64,000 bases of DNA from Panopea generosa (GCA_029582155.1 CM055899.1:70329719-70393718); one strand, 5' to 3'. Shown: positions 43,390 to 55,540, counted from the stretch's first letter. Notes: generated from the letters alone by a model not told the origin. Numbers and translations: made by a program.

Positions 43390-45470
43390 AAAATTAAGAT
43401 AGAACCTAAAATATGCAATCCCTATTCTGGCAGAGAAGGATTAATCCTTGCTATGTGCGATTTGGAAGTACCTTTATTGATAAAACACAATATATGCAAC
43501 CCATTCTCTGACAGAGAAGGAGTAATCCTTGCCATAACAATTTTGGAAGCAGCTCAACTGATAAAACACAATATATGCAACCCATTCTCTAGCAGACAAG
43601 GATTAATCCTTGCCGACTTTGAAATATCTTACTGGATGAAATACAAAATATGCAACCCCCTTCTCACGGAGAGAAGGATTAATCCTTGTCATACCAATTT
43701 TGGAAGTATCTCAATTGACAAAACACAATATATGGAATCTCTTCTCTGACAGACAAGGAATAATCCTTGCCATAGAAGCTTTGAAAATCTAACTTAATGA
43801 AATACAAAATATGCAACCCCTTCTATGGGAGAGAAGGATTAATCCTTGTCATACAAATTTTGGAAGTATTTAAATTGATAAAACACAAAATATGAAACCC
43901 CTTCTCTGGTAGAGAAGGATTAATCCTTGTCGATATGAAACTGAATTGATCAAACACAAAACATGCAACCCGTACTCTGACAGACAAGGATTAATCCTTG
44001 CCGACTTTGAATTATCTAACTTGATGAAATACGCAATATACAACCCCTTTTCTGGGAGAGAAGGATTTACCCTTGCCATATCAGATTTGAAAGTAGCTAA
44101 ATTGATAAAACACAAAATATGAAACCCCTTCTCTGAGAGAGAGAAGGATTAATCCTTGCCATAGAAGCTTACTTGTTAACACAAATATAAAAACCCTACT
44201 CTTGCAGACAAGGATTAATCCTTGCCATATCAGATTTGAAAGTAGCTTAATTGATAAAACACTAAATATGAAACCCCTTCTCTGAGAGAGAGGATTTAGC
44301 CTTGCAATAGTAGAATAATTGTTAAAACACAAAATATAAAACCCCTACTTTTGTAGAGAAGGATTAACCTTGTCGATTTGAATTATCTAACTTGATGAAC
44401 TACAAAATATGAAACCCATCTCTGAGAGAAGGATTATCCTTGCCATAGTAGCTTAATTGTTGAAAAACGAAATATAAATTCCTACTCAGGCAGACAAGAA
44501 TTAATCCTTGCCATATCAGATTTGGGAGTATCTAAATTGATAAAAAACAAAATATGTAACCCCTACTCTGTCAGAGAAGGAATAATCCTCGCCATATCGG
44601 ATTTGAAAGTATCTATATTGATAAAACGCAAAATATGAAACCCCTTCTCTGGCAGAGAATGATTAATCCTTGCCATAGTAACTTAATTGTTAAAACACAA
44701 AATATAAACCCCTACTCTTGCAGACAAGGATTAATCCTTGCAATATCATATTTGAAAGTAACTTAATTGATAAAACACTAAATATGAAACCCCTTCTCTG
44801 AGAGATAAGGATTTATTCTTGCCATAGTAGATTAATTGTTAAAACACAAAATATAAAACTCCTACTCTTGTAGAGAAGGATTAATCCTTGTCGATTTGAA
44901 ACTAACTTGATAAAACGCAAAATATGCAACCCATACTCGGGCAGACAAGGATTAATCCTTGCCGACTTTGAATTATATAACTTGATGAAATACAAAATAT
45001 GTAACCCCTTCTCTAGGAGAGAAGGATTAATCCTTGCCATAGTAGCTTAATTTGTTAAAACATAAAAACACTACTCTTGCAGACATAGTTAAATTCTTGC
45101 CATATTAGATTTGAAAGTAGCTAAATTGATAAAACACAAAATATGAAACCCTTCTCTGAGAGAAGGATTATCCTTGTCATAGTAGCTTAAGAAACCAAAT
45201 ATAAATCCCTACTCTGGCAGGCAAGGATTAACCCTTGCCATATAAGATTTGGGAGTATCTAAATTGATAAAACGCAAAATATGAAACCCCTTCTCTGGCA
45301 GAGAATGATTAATCCTTGGCACATCAGATTTGAAAGTGGCTCAATAATTAATACACACAATATGATACCCTTACTCTGGGTGAGAAGGATTAATTATTGT
45401 CATTCCAGATTTAAGTAGTAGATAAATTGATAAAACAAAATATGTAACACCTACACTTGTAGAGAAATTG
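43390..45470 (+). repeat. tandem array of about 70-82 bp with palindrome GGATTAATCC
   Basis: About 27 monomers read ACACAAAATATGNAACCCCT, TCTCTGNNAGAGAAGGATTA, ATCCTTGCCATANNAGATTT, GAAAGTANCTNAATTGATAA. In the best monomers the centre is the perfect 14-bp palindrome AAGGATTAATCCTT (for example 43436, 43597, 43834, 43915, 44145, 44876, 44947). It is flanked by a second inverted pair, CTCTG...CAGAG. Decayed monomers have GGATTATCC or GGATTTACC. Confidence 0.9.
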
Positions 45471-46100
45471 AAGTATTTGTCATAACAGCGTACAGTGGGC
45501 TACAGGTGCCACATTTATTGTCAGAGGAACTAGCCTGCTATATCACAATCAAATGTTTTTTACATTTTTAACCTCAGTATGTTTAACTCTTCCGAAGATA
45601 CCATCTCCTTGGTACTTCATCGAAAACACTGAAATGAAACAAAAAATGGCTCAATTTGGTGAAAGATATTTTTCAAGAGTTAATATATAAATATGTGATA
45701 AAAGTTTCAGAAATGGCAGAATAAAGTAATTAAACAGGTATGTAATTATTAAAGGGCCGTACGTAATAACCCCGTTTCAAGTCTGGACGCCCAAACCATT
45801 CCAATCTTTTAATGTGGTCCTAAACACCATTATGATTGTTCTATATGTAGTATATGTTATTATATTACAATTATCAGATTTTAAAGAACATATTCGATTT
45901 GCCATATTCATTCCAACATTAACAAGAATAAAAAAAATAGATTGTGCATATTCATTTTCAAATTGCCCATGCGCCGTCAATACCAAATAAATGGTTGAAT
46001 CCTGAATAAATTACATCTTCCGATTAGCGAAAATTCTGCAATATTTCACTGGTGGCTAGCTTGTCGAAACAGTTGTATCAGTTTAGTTTTCGTAGTTAAA
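45471..46100. other. unique-looking AT-rich spacer
   Basis: No gene or repeat is recognised. The minus 69-codon frame 45777-45986 has no support. Confidence 0.45.
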
Positions 46101-46159
46101 TTGATTCAAATTAGGGAAAATGCACATCATAAAACACACTTGACCGAAATTTCCTAACT

Positions 46160-47312
46160 TATCACATGCAGCATACACAAATACACCCCCTTGGCGAACA
46201 CCTGGATTCTTCGGCGCACTCCCAGCCGCTAGTAGGGTGTCTGGGCTACATTTAGAGGGCAAGCTTTTAACTGTGTGTCTAGTAGGAAGTCTGCACGACT
46301 TGTTTGACCTTTTGGTATTAGGCAGTGCCATAGATTGTAAACAGGCGACGCCTGGGTCAGCCTTCCTGGTCTTTTCGGCACACACAAATACACCCCCTTG
46401 CCAAACACTTGGGTTCTTTGACACACTCCCAGTCGAAAGTAATCGTTCTGGGCTACATTTAGAGGGCAAGCTTTAGAGTGTGTGTCAAACAGAACGTCTG
46501 TACGAGTTGTTTAACTTTTGTGTCTTTTGCAAGGCTAGCCTGTTTCCCGCTCTTTTGGGGCGAACCGTCGAGGCTTGGGGTTCCTTCGCGGCACTTACAA
46601 ATACACTCCCTTGGCAAACGCCTGGGTTCTTTGGCGCACTCCCAGCCGCTAGTAGGCAGACTGGGCTACATTTAGAGGGCAAGCTTTTGAGTGTGTGTCA
46701 AACAGAACGCCTGTACGAGTTGTTTAACTTTTGTGTCTTTTGCAAGGCTAGCCTGTTTCTCGCGCGTTTTGGGCGAACCGGCGACGCTTGGGCGCCTTTG
46801 CAGCACACACAAATACACCCCCTTGTCGAACACCTGGGTTCTTTGGCGCACTCCCAGACGCTAGTAGGGTGTCTGGGCTACATTTAGAGGGCAAGCTTTT
46901 AACTGTGTGTCTAGTAGGACGTCTGCACGACTTGTTTGACCTTTTGGTATTAGGCAGTGCCATAGATTGTAAACAGGCGACGCCTGGGCCAGCCTTCCGG
47001 GTCTTTTCGGCGCACACAAATACATCCCCTTGCCAAACACTTGGGTTCTATGACACACTCCCAGTCGAAAGTAGTCGTTCTGGGCTACATTTAGAGGGCA
47101 GGCTTTTCAGTGTGTGTCAACTAGAACGCCTGTACGAGTTGTTTAACTTTTGTGTCACTTGCAAGGCTAGCCTGTTTTCCGCTCTTTTGGAGCGAACCGT
47201 CGAGGCTTGGGGGTCCTTCGCAGCACACACAAATACACTCACTTGGCAAACACCTGGGTTCTTTGGCTCACTCCAAGCCGCTAGTAGGCAGTCTGGGCTA
47301 CATTTAGAGGCT
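46160..47312 (+). repeat. 632-bp trimeric satellite, block in forward orientation
   Basis: Five to six subunits of about 211 bp appear in the orientation opposite to the main block. Subunits end with TACATTTAGAGGGCAAGCTT. Three subunit types alternate: one with GCACGACTTGTTTGACC, one with GGGGCGAACCGTCGAGGCTT, and one with GGGCGAACCGGCGACGCTTG. Divergence is higher than in the main block. Confidence 0.9.
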
Positions 47313-50300
47313 AACCCATGTGTTTGCCAAGGGGGTGTATTTGTGCGGGCCGCAAAGGCGCCCAAGCGTCGCCGGTTCGCCCAAAACGCGCGAGAAACAG
47401 GCTTCCCTTGCAAAAGACACAAAAGTTAAACAATTCGTACGGGCGTTCTGTTTGACACACACTCAAAATCTTGCCCTCTAAATGTAGTCCAGACTGCTTA
47501 CTAGCGGCTAGGAGTGCGCAAAAAAATCCAGGTGTTTGCCAAGGGAGTGTTTTTGTGTGTGCCACGAAGGACCCCCAAGCCTCGACGTTCCGCCCCAAGA
47601 GAGCGGGAAACAGGCTAGCCTTGCAAAAGACACAAAAGTTAAACAACTCGTACAGGTGTTCTGTTTGACACACACTCAAAAGCTTGCCCTCTAAATGTGG
47701 CCCAAAACAACTACTTTCGACTGGTAGTGTGTCATAGAACCCAAGTGTTTGGCAAGGGGGTGTATTTGTGTGCGCCGAAAAGATCGGGAAGGCTGGCCCA
47801 GGCGTCGCCTGTTTACAATCTATGGCCCTGCCTAATACCAAAAGGTCAAACAAGTCGTGCAGACGTCCTACTAGACACACAGTTAAAAGCTTGCCATCTA
47901 AATGTAGCCCAGACACCCTACTAGCGGCTGGGAGTGCGCCAAAGAACCCAGGTGTTCGCCAAGGGGGTGTATTTGTGTGTGCCGCAAAGGCGCCCAAGCG
48001 TCGCCAGTTCGCCCAAAACGCGCGAGAAACAGGCTAGCCTTGCAAACGACACAAAAGTTAAAAAGCTCGTACAGGCGTTCTGTTTGACACACACTCAAAA
48101 GCTTGCCCTCTAAATGTAGCCCAGACTGCCTACTATCGACTGGGAGTGCGCCAAAGAACCCAGGTGTTTGCCAAGTGAGTGTATTTGTGTGTGCCGCGAA
48201 GGACCCCCAAGCCTCGACGGTTCGCCCCAAAAGAGCGGGAAATAGGCTAGCCTTGCAAAAGACACAAAAGTTAAACAACTCGTACAGGCGTTCTGTTTGA
48301 CACACACTCAAAAGCTTGCCCTCTAAATGTAGCCCAGAACGACTACTTTCGACTGGGAGTGTGTCATAGAACCCAAGTGTTTGGCAAGGGGGTGTATTTG
48401 TGTGCGCCGAAAAGACCGGGAAGGCTGGCCCAGGCGTCGCCTGTTTACAATCTATGGCCCTGCTTAATACCAAAAGGTCAAACAAGTCGTGCAGACGTCC
48501 TACTAGACACACAGTTAAAAGCTTGCCCTCTAAATGTAGCCCAGACACCCTACTAGCGGCTGGGAGTGCGCCAAAGAACCCAGGTGTTCGCCAAGGGGGT
48601 GTATTTGTGTGTGCCGCAAAGGCGCCCAAGCGTCGCCGGTTCGCCCAAAACGCGCGAGAAACAGGCTAGCCTTGCAAACGACACAAAAGTTAAACAGCTC
48701 GTACAGGCGTTCTGTTTGACACACACTCAAAAGCTTGCCCTCTAAATGTAGCCCAGACTGCCTACTAGCGGCTGGGAGTGCGCCAAAGAACCCAGGTGTT
48801 TGCCAAGGGAGTGTATTTGTGAGTGCCGCGAAGGACCCCCAAGCCTCGACGGTTCGCCCCAAAAGAGCTGGAAACAGGCTAGCCTTGCAAAAGACACAAA
48901 ACTTAGACAACTCGTTCAGTCGTTCTGTTTGACACACACTCAAAAGGCTGCCCTCTAAATGTAGCCCAGAACGACTACTTTCGACTGGGAGTGTGTCATA
49001 GAATCCAAGTGTTTGGCAAGGTGGTGTATTTGTTTGCGCCGAAAAGACCGGGAAGGCTGGCCCAGGCGTCGCCTGTTTACAATCTATGGCCCTGCCTAAT
49101 ACCAAAAGGTCAAACAAGTCGTGCAGACGTCCTACTAGACACACAGTTAAAAGCTTGCCCTCTAAATGTAGCCCAGACACCCTACTACCGGCTGGGAGTG
49201 CGCCAAAGAACCCAGGTGTTCGCCAAGGGGGTGTATTTGTGTGTGCCGCAAAGGCGCCCAAGCGTCGCCGGTTCGCCCAAAACGCGCGAGAAACAGGCTA
49301 GCCTTGCAAACGACACAAAAGTTAAACAGCTCGTACAGGCGTTCTGTTTGACACACACTCAAAAGCTTGCCCTCTAAATGTAGCCGAGACTGCTTACTAG
49401 CGGCTGGGAGTGCGCCAAAGAACCCAGGTGTTTGCCAAGGGAGTGTATTCGTGTGTGCTGCGAAGGACCCCCAAGCCTCGACGGTTCGCCCCAAAAGAGC
49501 GGGAAACAGGCTAGCCTTGCAAAAGACACAAAAGTTAAACAACTTGTACAGGCGTTCTGTTTGACACACACTCAAAAGCTTGCCCTCTAAATGTGGCCCA
49601 GAACGACTACTTTCGACTGGGAGTGTGTCATAGAACCCAAGTGTTTGGCAAGGGGGTGTATTTGTGTGCGCCGAAAAGACCGGGAAGGCTGGCCCAGGCG
49701 TCGCCTGTTTACAATCTATGGCCCTGCCTAATACCAAAAGGTCAAACAAGTCGTGCAGACGTCCTACTAGACACACAGTTAAAAGCTTGCCCTCTAAATG
49801 TAGCCCAGACACCCTACTAGCGGCTGGGAGTGCGCCAAAGAACCCAGGTGTTCGCCAAGGGGGTGTATTTGTGTGTGCCGCAAAGGCGCCCAAGCGTCGC
49901 CGGTTCGCCCAAAACGCGCGAGAAACAGGCTAGCCTTGCAAACGACACAAAAGTTAAACAGCTCGTACAGGCGTTCTGTTTGACACACACTCAAAAGCTT
50001 GCCCTCTAAATGTAGCCCAGACTGCCTACTAGCGGCTGGGAGTGCGCCAAAGAACCCAGATGTTTGCCAAGGGAGTGTATTTGTGAGTGCCGCGAAGGAC
50101 CCCCAAGCCTCGACGGTTCGCCCCAAAAGAGCTGGAAACAGGCTAGCCTTGCAAAAGACACAAAACTTAGACAACTCGTTCAGTCGTTCTGTTTGACACA
50201 CACTCAAAAGGCTGCCCTCTAAATGTAGCCCAGAACGACTACTTTCGACTGGGAGTGTGTCATAGAATCCAAGTGTTTGGCAAGGTGGTGTATTTGTTTG

Positions 50301-53076
50301 CGCCGAAAAGACCGGGAAGGCTGGCCCAGGCGTCGCCTGTTTACAATCTATGGCCCTGCCTAATACCAAAAGGTCAAACAAGTCGTGCAGACGTCCTACT
50401 AGACACACAGTTAAAAGCTTGCCCTCTAAATGTAGCCCAGACACCCTACTAGCGGCTGGGAGTGCGCCAAAGAACCCAGGTGTTCGCCAAGGGGGTGTAT
50501 TTGTGTGTGCCGCAAAGGCGCCCAAGCGTCGCCGGTTCGCCCAAAACGCGCGAGAAACAGGCTAGCCTTGCAAACGACACAAAAGTTAAACAGCTCGTAC
50601 AGGCGTTCTGTTTGACACACACTCAAAAGCTTGCCCTCTAAATGTAGCCGAGACTGCTTACTAGCGGCTGGGAGTGCGCCAAAGAACCCAGGTGTTTGCC
50701 AAGGGAGTGTATTCGTGTGTGCTGCGAAGGACCCCCAAGCCTCGACGGTTCGCCCCAAAAGAGCGGGAAACAGGCTAGCCTTGCAAAAGACACAAAAGTT
50801 AAACAACTTGTACAGGCGTTCTGTTTGACACACACTCAAAAGCTTGCCCTCTAAATGTGGCCCAGAACGACTACTTTCGACTGGGAGTGTGTCATAGAAC
50901 CCAAGTGTTTGGCAAGGGGGTGTATTTGTGTGCGCCGAAAAGACCGGGAAGGCTGGCCCAGGCGTCGCCTGTTTACAATCTATGGCCCTGCCTAATACCA
51001 AAAGGTCAAACAAGTCGTGCAGACGTCCTACTAGACACACAGTTAAAAGCTTGCCCTCTAAATGTAGCCCAGACACCCTACTAGCGGCTGGGAGTGCGCC
51101 AAAGAACCCAGGTGTTCGCCAAGGGGGTGTATTTGTGTGTGCCGCAAAGGCGCCCAAGCGTTGCCGGTTCGCCCAAAACGCGCGAGAAACAGGCTAGCCT
51201 TGCAAACGACACAAAAGTTAAACAGCTCGTACAGGCGTTCTGTTTGACACACACTCAAAATCTTGCCCTCTAAATGTAGCCCAGACTGCCTACTAGCGGC
51301 TGGGAGTGCGCCAAAGAACCCAGGTGTTTGCCAAGGGAGTGTATTTGTGTGTGCCGCGAAGGACCCCCAAGCCTCGACGGTTCGCTCCAAAAGAGCGGGA
51401 AACAGGCTAGCCTTGCAAAAGACACAAAAGTTAAACAACTCGTACAGGCGTTCTGTTTGACACACACTCAAAAGCTTGCCCTCTAAATGTAGCCCAGAAC
51501 GACTACTTTCGACTGGGAGTGTGTCATAGAACCCAAGTGTTTGGCAAGGGGGTGTATTTGTGTGCGCCGAAAAGACCGGGAAGGCTGGCCCAGGCGTCGC
51601 CTGTTTACAATCTATGGCCCTGCCTAATACCAAAAGGTCAAACAAGTCGTGCAGACGTCCTACTAGACACACAGTTAAAAGCTTGCCCTCTAAATGTAGC
51701 CCAGACACCCTGCTAGCGGCTGGGAGTGCGCCAAAGAACCCAGGTGTTCGCCAAGGGGGTGTATTTGTGTGTGCCGCAAAGGCGCCCAAGCGTCGCCGGT
51801 TCGCCCAAAACGCGCGAGAAACAGGCTAGCCTTGCAAACGACACAAAAGTTAAACAGCTCGTACAGGCGTTCTGTTTGACACACACTCAAAAGCTTGCCC
51901 TCTAAATGTAGCCCAGACTGCCTACTAGCGGCTGGGAGTGCGCCAAAGAACCCAGGTGTTTGCCAAGGGAGTGTATTTGTGTGTGCCGCGAAGGACCCCC
52001 AAGCCTCGACGGTTCGCCCCAAAAGAGCGGGAAACAGGCTAGCCTTGCAAAAGACACAAAAGTTAAACAACTCGTACAGGCGTTCTGTTTGACACACACT
52101 CAAAAGCTTGCCCTCTAAATGTAGCCCAGAACGACTACCTTCGACTGGGAGTGTGTCATAGAACCCAAGTGTTTGGCAAGGGGATGTATTTTTGTGCGCC
52201 GAAAAGACCGGGAAGGCTGGCCCAGGTGTCGCCTGTTTACAATCTATGGCACTGCCTAATACCAAAAGGTCAAACAAGTCGTGCAGACGTCCTACTAGAC
52301 ACACAGTTAAAAGCTTGCCCTCTAAATGTAGCCCAGACACCCTACTAGCGGCTGGGAGTGCGCCAAAGAACCCAGGTGTTCGCCAAGGGGGTGTATTTGT
52401 GTGTGCCGCAAAGGCGCCCAAGCGTCGCCGGTTCGCCCAAAACGCGCGAGAAACAGGCTAGCCTTGCAAACGACACAAAAGTTAAACAGCTCGTACAGGC
52501 GTTCTGTTTGACACACACTCAAAAGCTTGCCCTCTAAATGTAGCCCAGACTGCCTACTAGCGGCTGAGAGTGCGCCAAAGAACCCAGGTGTTTGCCAAGG
52601 GAGTGTATTTGTGTGTGCCGCGAAGGACCCCCAAGCCTCGACGGTTCGCCCCAAAAGAGCGGGAAACAGGCTAGCCTTGCAAAAGACACAAAACTTAGAC
52701 AACTCGTTCAGTCGTTCTGTTTGACACACACTCAAAAGCTTGCCCTCTAAATGTAGCCCAGAACGACTACTTTCGACTGGGAGTGTGTCATAGAACCCAA
52801 GTGTTTGGCAAGGGGGTGTATTTGTGTGCGCCGAAAAGACCGGGAAGGCTGGCCCAGGCGTCGCCTGTTTACAATCTATGGCCCTTCCTAATACCAAAAG
52901 GTCAAACAAGTCGTGCAGACGTCCTACTAGACACACAGTTAAAAGCTTGCCCTCTAAATGTAGCCCAGACACCCTACTAGCGGCTGGGAGTGCGCCAAAG
53001 AACCCAGGTGTTCGCCAAGGGGGTGTATTTGTGTGTGCCGCAAAGGCGCCCAAGCGTCGCCGGTTCGCCTAAAACA
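47313..53076 (-). repeat. 632-bp trimeric higher-order satellite, main block, inverted
   Basis: About nine 632-bp units have identical landmarks at 47898, 48530, 49162, 49794, 50426, 51058, 51690 and 52322. Each is a trimer of subunits of about 211 bp that begin AAGCTTGCCCTCTAAATGTA (HindIII site) and differ by type. Units at 48530-49793 and 49794-51057 agree in rare variants (GGCTGCCCTCTAAATG; TAGCCGAGACTGCTTAC), which shows a 1264-bp dimer duplication. The sequence is much richer in GC and CpG than its surroundings. The minus-strand frames of 243 codons and plus frames of 65-128 codons recur with the repeat and are not treated as genes. Confidence 0.95.
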
Positions 53077-53087
53077 CCAACGGCGTG

Positions 53088-53088
53088 T

Positions 53089-53139
<51 letters not shown>

Positions 53140-53235
53140 ACTGCTCTCTTTCTTCATCAATATCTCTCTTCACATATCTCTCTCTTTCAACATATATATA
53201 TCCGCTTCTGTATCTCTCTCTCTCTCTCTCATTCC
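53088..53235 (+). repeat. (TC)n microsatellite region
   Basis: Pyrimidine runs at 53089-53139 and 53205-53230 lie immediately after the end of the satellite. The reading frames across it are incidental. Confidence 0.9.
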
Positions 53236-53239
53236 TTCT

Positions 53240-53741
53240 CTATTAAGCTCAGTATCATAATAAGGTACCTGTTAATAAAATTGCCAGCCAGCCAGTTTCA
53301 AGAGACGTACAAGATAAAATAAACCACATATTATATACTACTATGTTATGGATAGTATAAGGATAGTTTCTGAGATAATATTTACAACAGATAACATACA
53401 GAACATATAATAATGACGTGATCTATTGGAGAAACCTCGTGACATGATACACGGTCGACTTACGCTGTTTGGATTCTTCCCAAATGTCATGGTTCCAAGA
53501 CAAATGTTGGAAACATTTAATCCTGACTTTCCCAGAAAGTTGTACTCAACTCAAGTCTGAGACATATTAAAGCCTGAAAACAGACAACAATAGTATAGTT
53601 TATATATTACTATAGTATTGGTATTGAGATTGACTACATTGTCAATTTAAAATGGTTAAATGTTTTAATATCAATTTCTTTTATCTAACTACACGGTGGC
53701 AAACAGTTACCTGACGGCAGTTTAATATCTAATTGAAGATA
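53240..53741. other. AT-rich stretch with no feature seen
   Basis: No repeat or gene is recognised up to the mariner terminal repeat. Confidence 0.45.
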
Positions 53742-53743
53742 TA

Positions 53744-54740
53744 CGAGGTATGTCCTTTTATATTTTGACATGTGTTATATAATGGGAAGTAATACGTTAA
53801 ATTTTATAAGATATTTGTGCATTATCAAAGGTTTATATATGCAAACAACAATTTTACGTTATTTAAACACTGTAACATACCGGCCACCGGCGCAGGTGAT
53901 GACGTTATTAACACGACGTCGATATAAAAGTCATTGCTTTTCAAAATGTTCTCCGTTATTTTCAACGCACCGTCTGGCGTTTTACCCACTTTTCGTAAAT
54001 GATTCCAAACCATTCTGTGCCGAGCCCTTTCATAAAGTTTAATGTTTCTCTCATTAATTCATCGACTGTTTTGCACCTTTGGCCACACAGATACTCCTTC
54101 AGTTTAGGGAAATACGTAAAGTCAAGGGGTGCGAAGTCTGGGGAGTAGGGTGGATGTAAAAATCTCTGAACAACCAGTGTGTTGATTTCCATTTCAGTCG
54201 GCATGGCTGTACGGCTCGGGGCATTGTCTGGCACGTTCTTATGCCTTTCAACGGTTTGCATTTTCTTGTAAATATCCACTGGAGTCATTTCAAGCTCTGT
54301 ACAAAACTAAATAACGTTGCTGTGCGTCGCACTGCCGTTTGACGTTGCCATTATTTTTTCAAACCTCTCATAGAAGTTGATGTTATAAAACGATCACAAC
54401 TCAGTCGTTGAAAATGGAAGTTTCTTCAAATCATAAAATATGACGTCACTGTCTTAACATTAACATTCCTGATTTTTAAGCGGCAATTTACGTCAATATT
54501 ATTTAATTGAAATACACATTACCGACATAAACAAATGAAATTCAGATGTTTTAGGGCTGCGCCGGTCAAGCATAATTATATTATATTAATAAATTGCGTT
54601 TTGATAAAAGTATAATATTCATGAAATAGCGCAATTTTGCGTAAAACTGAATGAGGATTACATATGCAAAACATAAATACACTGAGACGTCGAAAAAGAG
54701 GTTTATCCGAATGTGTTACACTATTTAGAGACAACCCTCG
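53744..54740 (-). mobile_element. mariner-type DNA transposon, internally deleted
   Basis: The left end CGAGGTATGTCC and the reverse complement of the right end CGAGGGTTGTCT are terminal inverted repeats. TA dinucleotides flank both (53742-53743 and 54741-54742), as for mariner target sites. The element is about 1.0 kb, shorter than the usual 1.3 kb, and carries a transposase remnant on the minus strand. Confidence 0.75.
53890..54351 (-). pseudogene. mariner transposase remnant
   Basis: The frame starts MATSNGSATH at 54351, hits an in-frame TAG at about 54307, and resumes as MTPVDIYKKMQTVERHKNVP. It then jumps directly to the DNA motif (DNAPSRTA), so the DNA-binding domain and first catalytic Asp are missing. 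From the Asp of DNAPSRTA to the Asp of YSPDFAPLDF there are 34 residues, the D34D spacing of mariner. PKLKEYLCGQR and the C-terminal WVKR follow. After that a frameshift separates the last block, CVENNGEHFEKQ. No active protein can come from this copy. Confidence 0.8.
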
Positions 54741-54779
54741 TATATAGATAGACCAGTTACATTTAATCAAATAACTACC

Positions 54780-54930
54780 TATTAGTGCAACGAGCGTATG
54801 TGATTCAAGCTCGATTGCGGAGTGTTGTTTTATGGATGCATCGTGTCGAGCTGGGAACGAACACACAACCTCTGGCGTAAGCGGTCGCCAACAACACTTT
54901 ATTCGCTATACTACCACCCCGCATATATAT
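54780..54930 (-). repeat. tRNA-derived SINE head, minus strand
   Basis: On the minus strand GGGTGGTAGTATAGCGAATA is followed by AGGTTGTGTGTTCGTTCCCA, which stand for A and B boxes. The sequence beyond is not recognisable. Confidence 0.45.
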
Positions 54931-55211
54931 TTATATTAGAGAAAACAGAACACTATGTTGTCAATGCTGTCATTTTACAGCAAGTAAGTCTGCTGTTAAG
55001 GAAATAAATCATAACTCATAAACTGATCATTTTGGAAGCACAGAACGCTGCTGGATAAATGAAATAGAAGACTCACTTATAATTATAATAGGTTACAAGA
55101 TAGCGTTAAAAAGGCGTTCTGTGACACACAAACCCATCAATCGACAAGATGTAGTAAATGCTTCGATTATATATAAGTATGTACATGTCTGTATACATGT
55201 TATTGTTATTA

Positions 55212-55540
55212 CTGATCCATTCCTCCGCGGTTGAGTGTTAAAAGGCGTTTAACGAAAACCTCTATCTCAACCCTCATGTCCTTTGATCCTAGTATCTATC
55301 ATCGGCGAATCCATTACGACAGTCTCCATTTATCATAGATGATAGATGGAGAGTATCGGAATTGTCACCTGGGGTAATCTGACGATGATTATCTATGTGC
55401 AAAAATGTGTCAGTTACTTGCGGTAGCACGGTCATTCAAATCAAATTCATTCTTAAGTCTACTTAAATGAAATTGGATACGCAATAAATAGTATGTTAAG
55501 TGTTGCAAATGGTTTAACTCCATTAAAACCCCATTACAAT
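55212..55540 (+). repeat. SINE (Ser/Leu-like head), interrupted
   Basis: The head CCTCCGCGGTTGAGTGTTAA is at 55219. The body TGTGTCAGTTACTTGCGGTA and tail ATGAAATTGGATACGCAATA, GGTTTAACTCCATTAAAACC come about 180 bp later. Between them lies CTCCATTTATCATAGATGAT, part of a hairpin, as if something inserted in the body. Confidence 0.6.

Noticed and set aside
43436-45395. Possible CRISPR-like array because of regular palindromic repeats
   Set aside because: The spacers are homologous to each other, so it is a tandem repeat; the context is an animal genome.
47898-53053. Recurring 243-codon minus-strand frames (MGAFAAHTNTPPWRTPGFFG ...) in the 632-bp repeat
   Set aside because: The frames recur with the satellite, run through three paralogous subunits without any recognisable domain, and several plus-strand frames are equally open. 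GC-rich monomers with few stops explain them.
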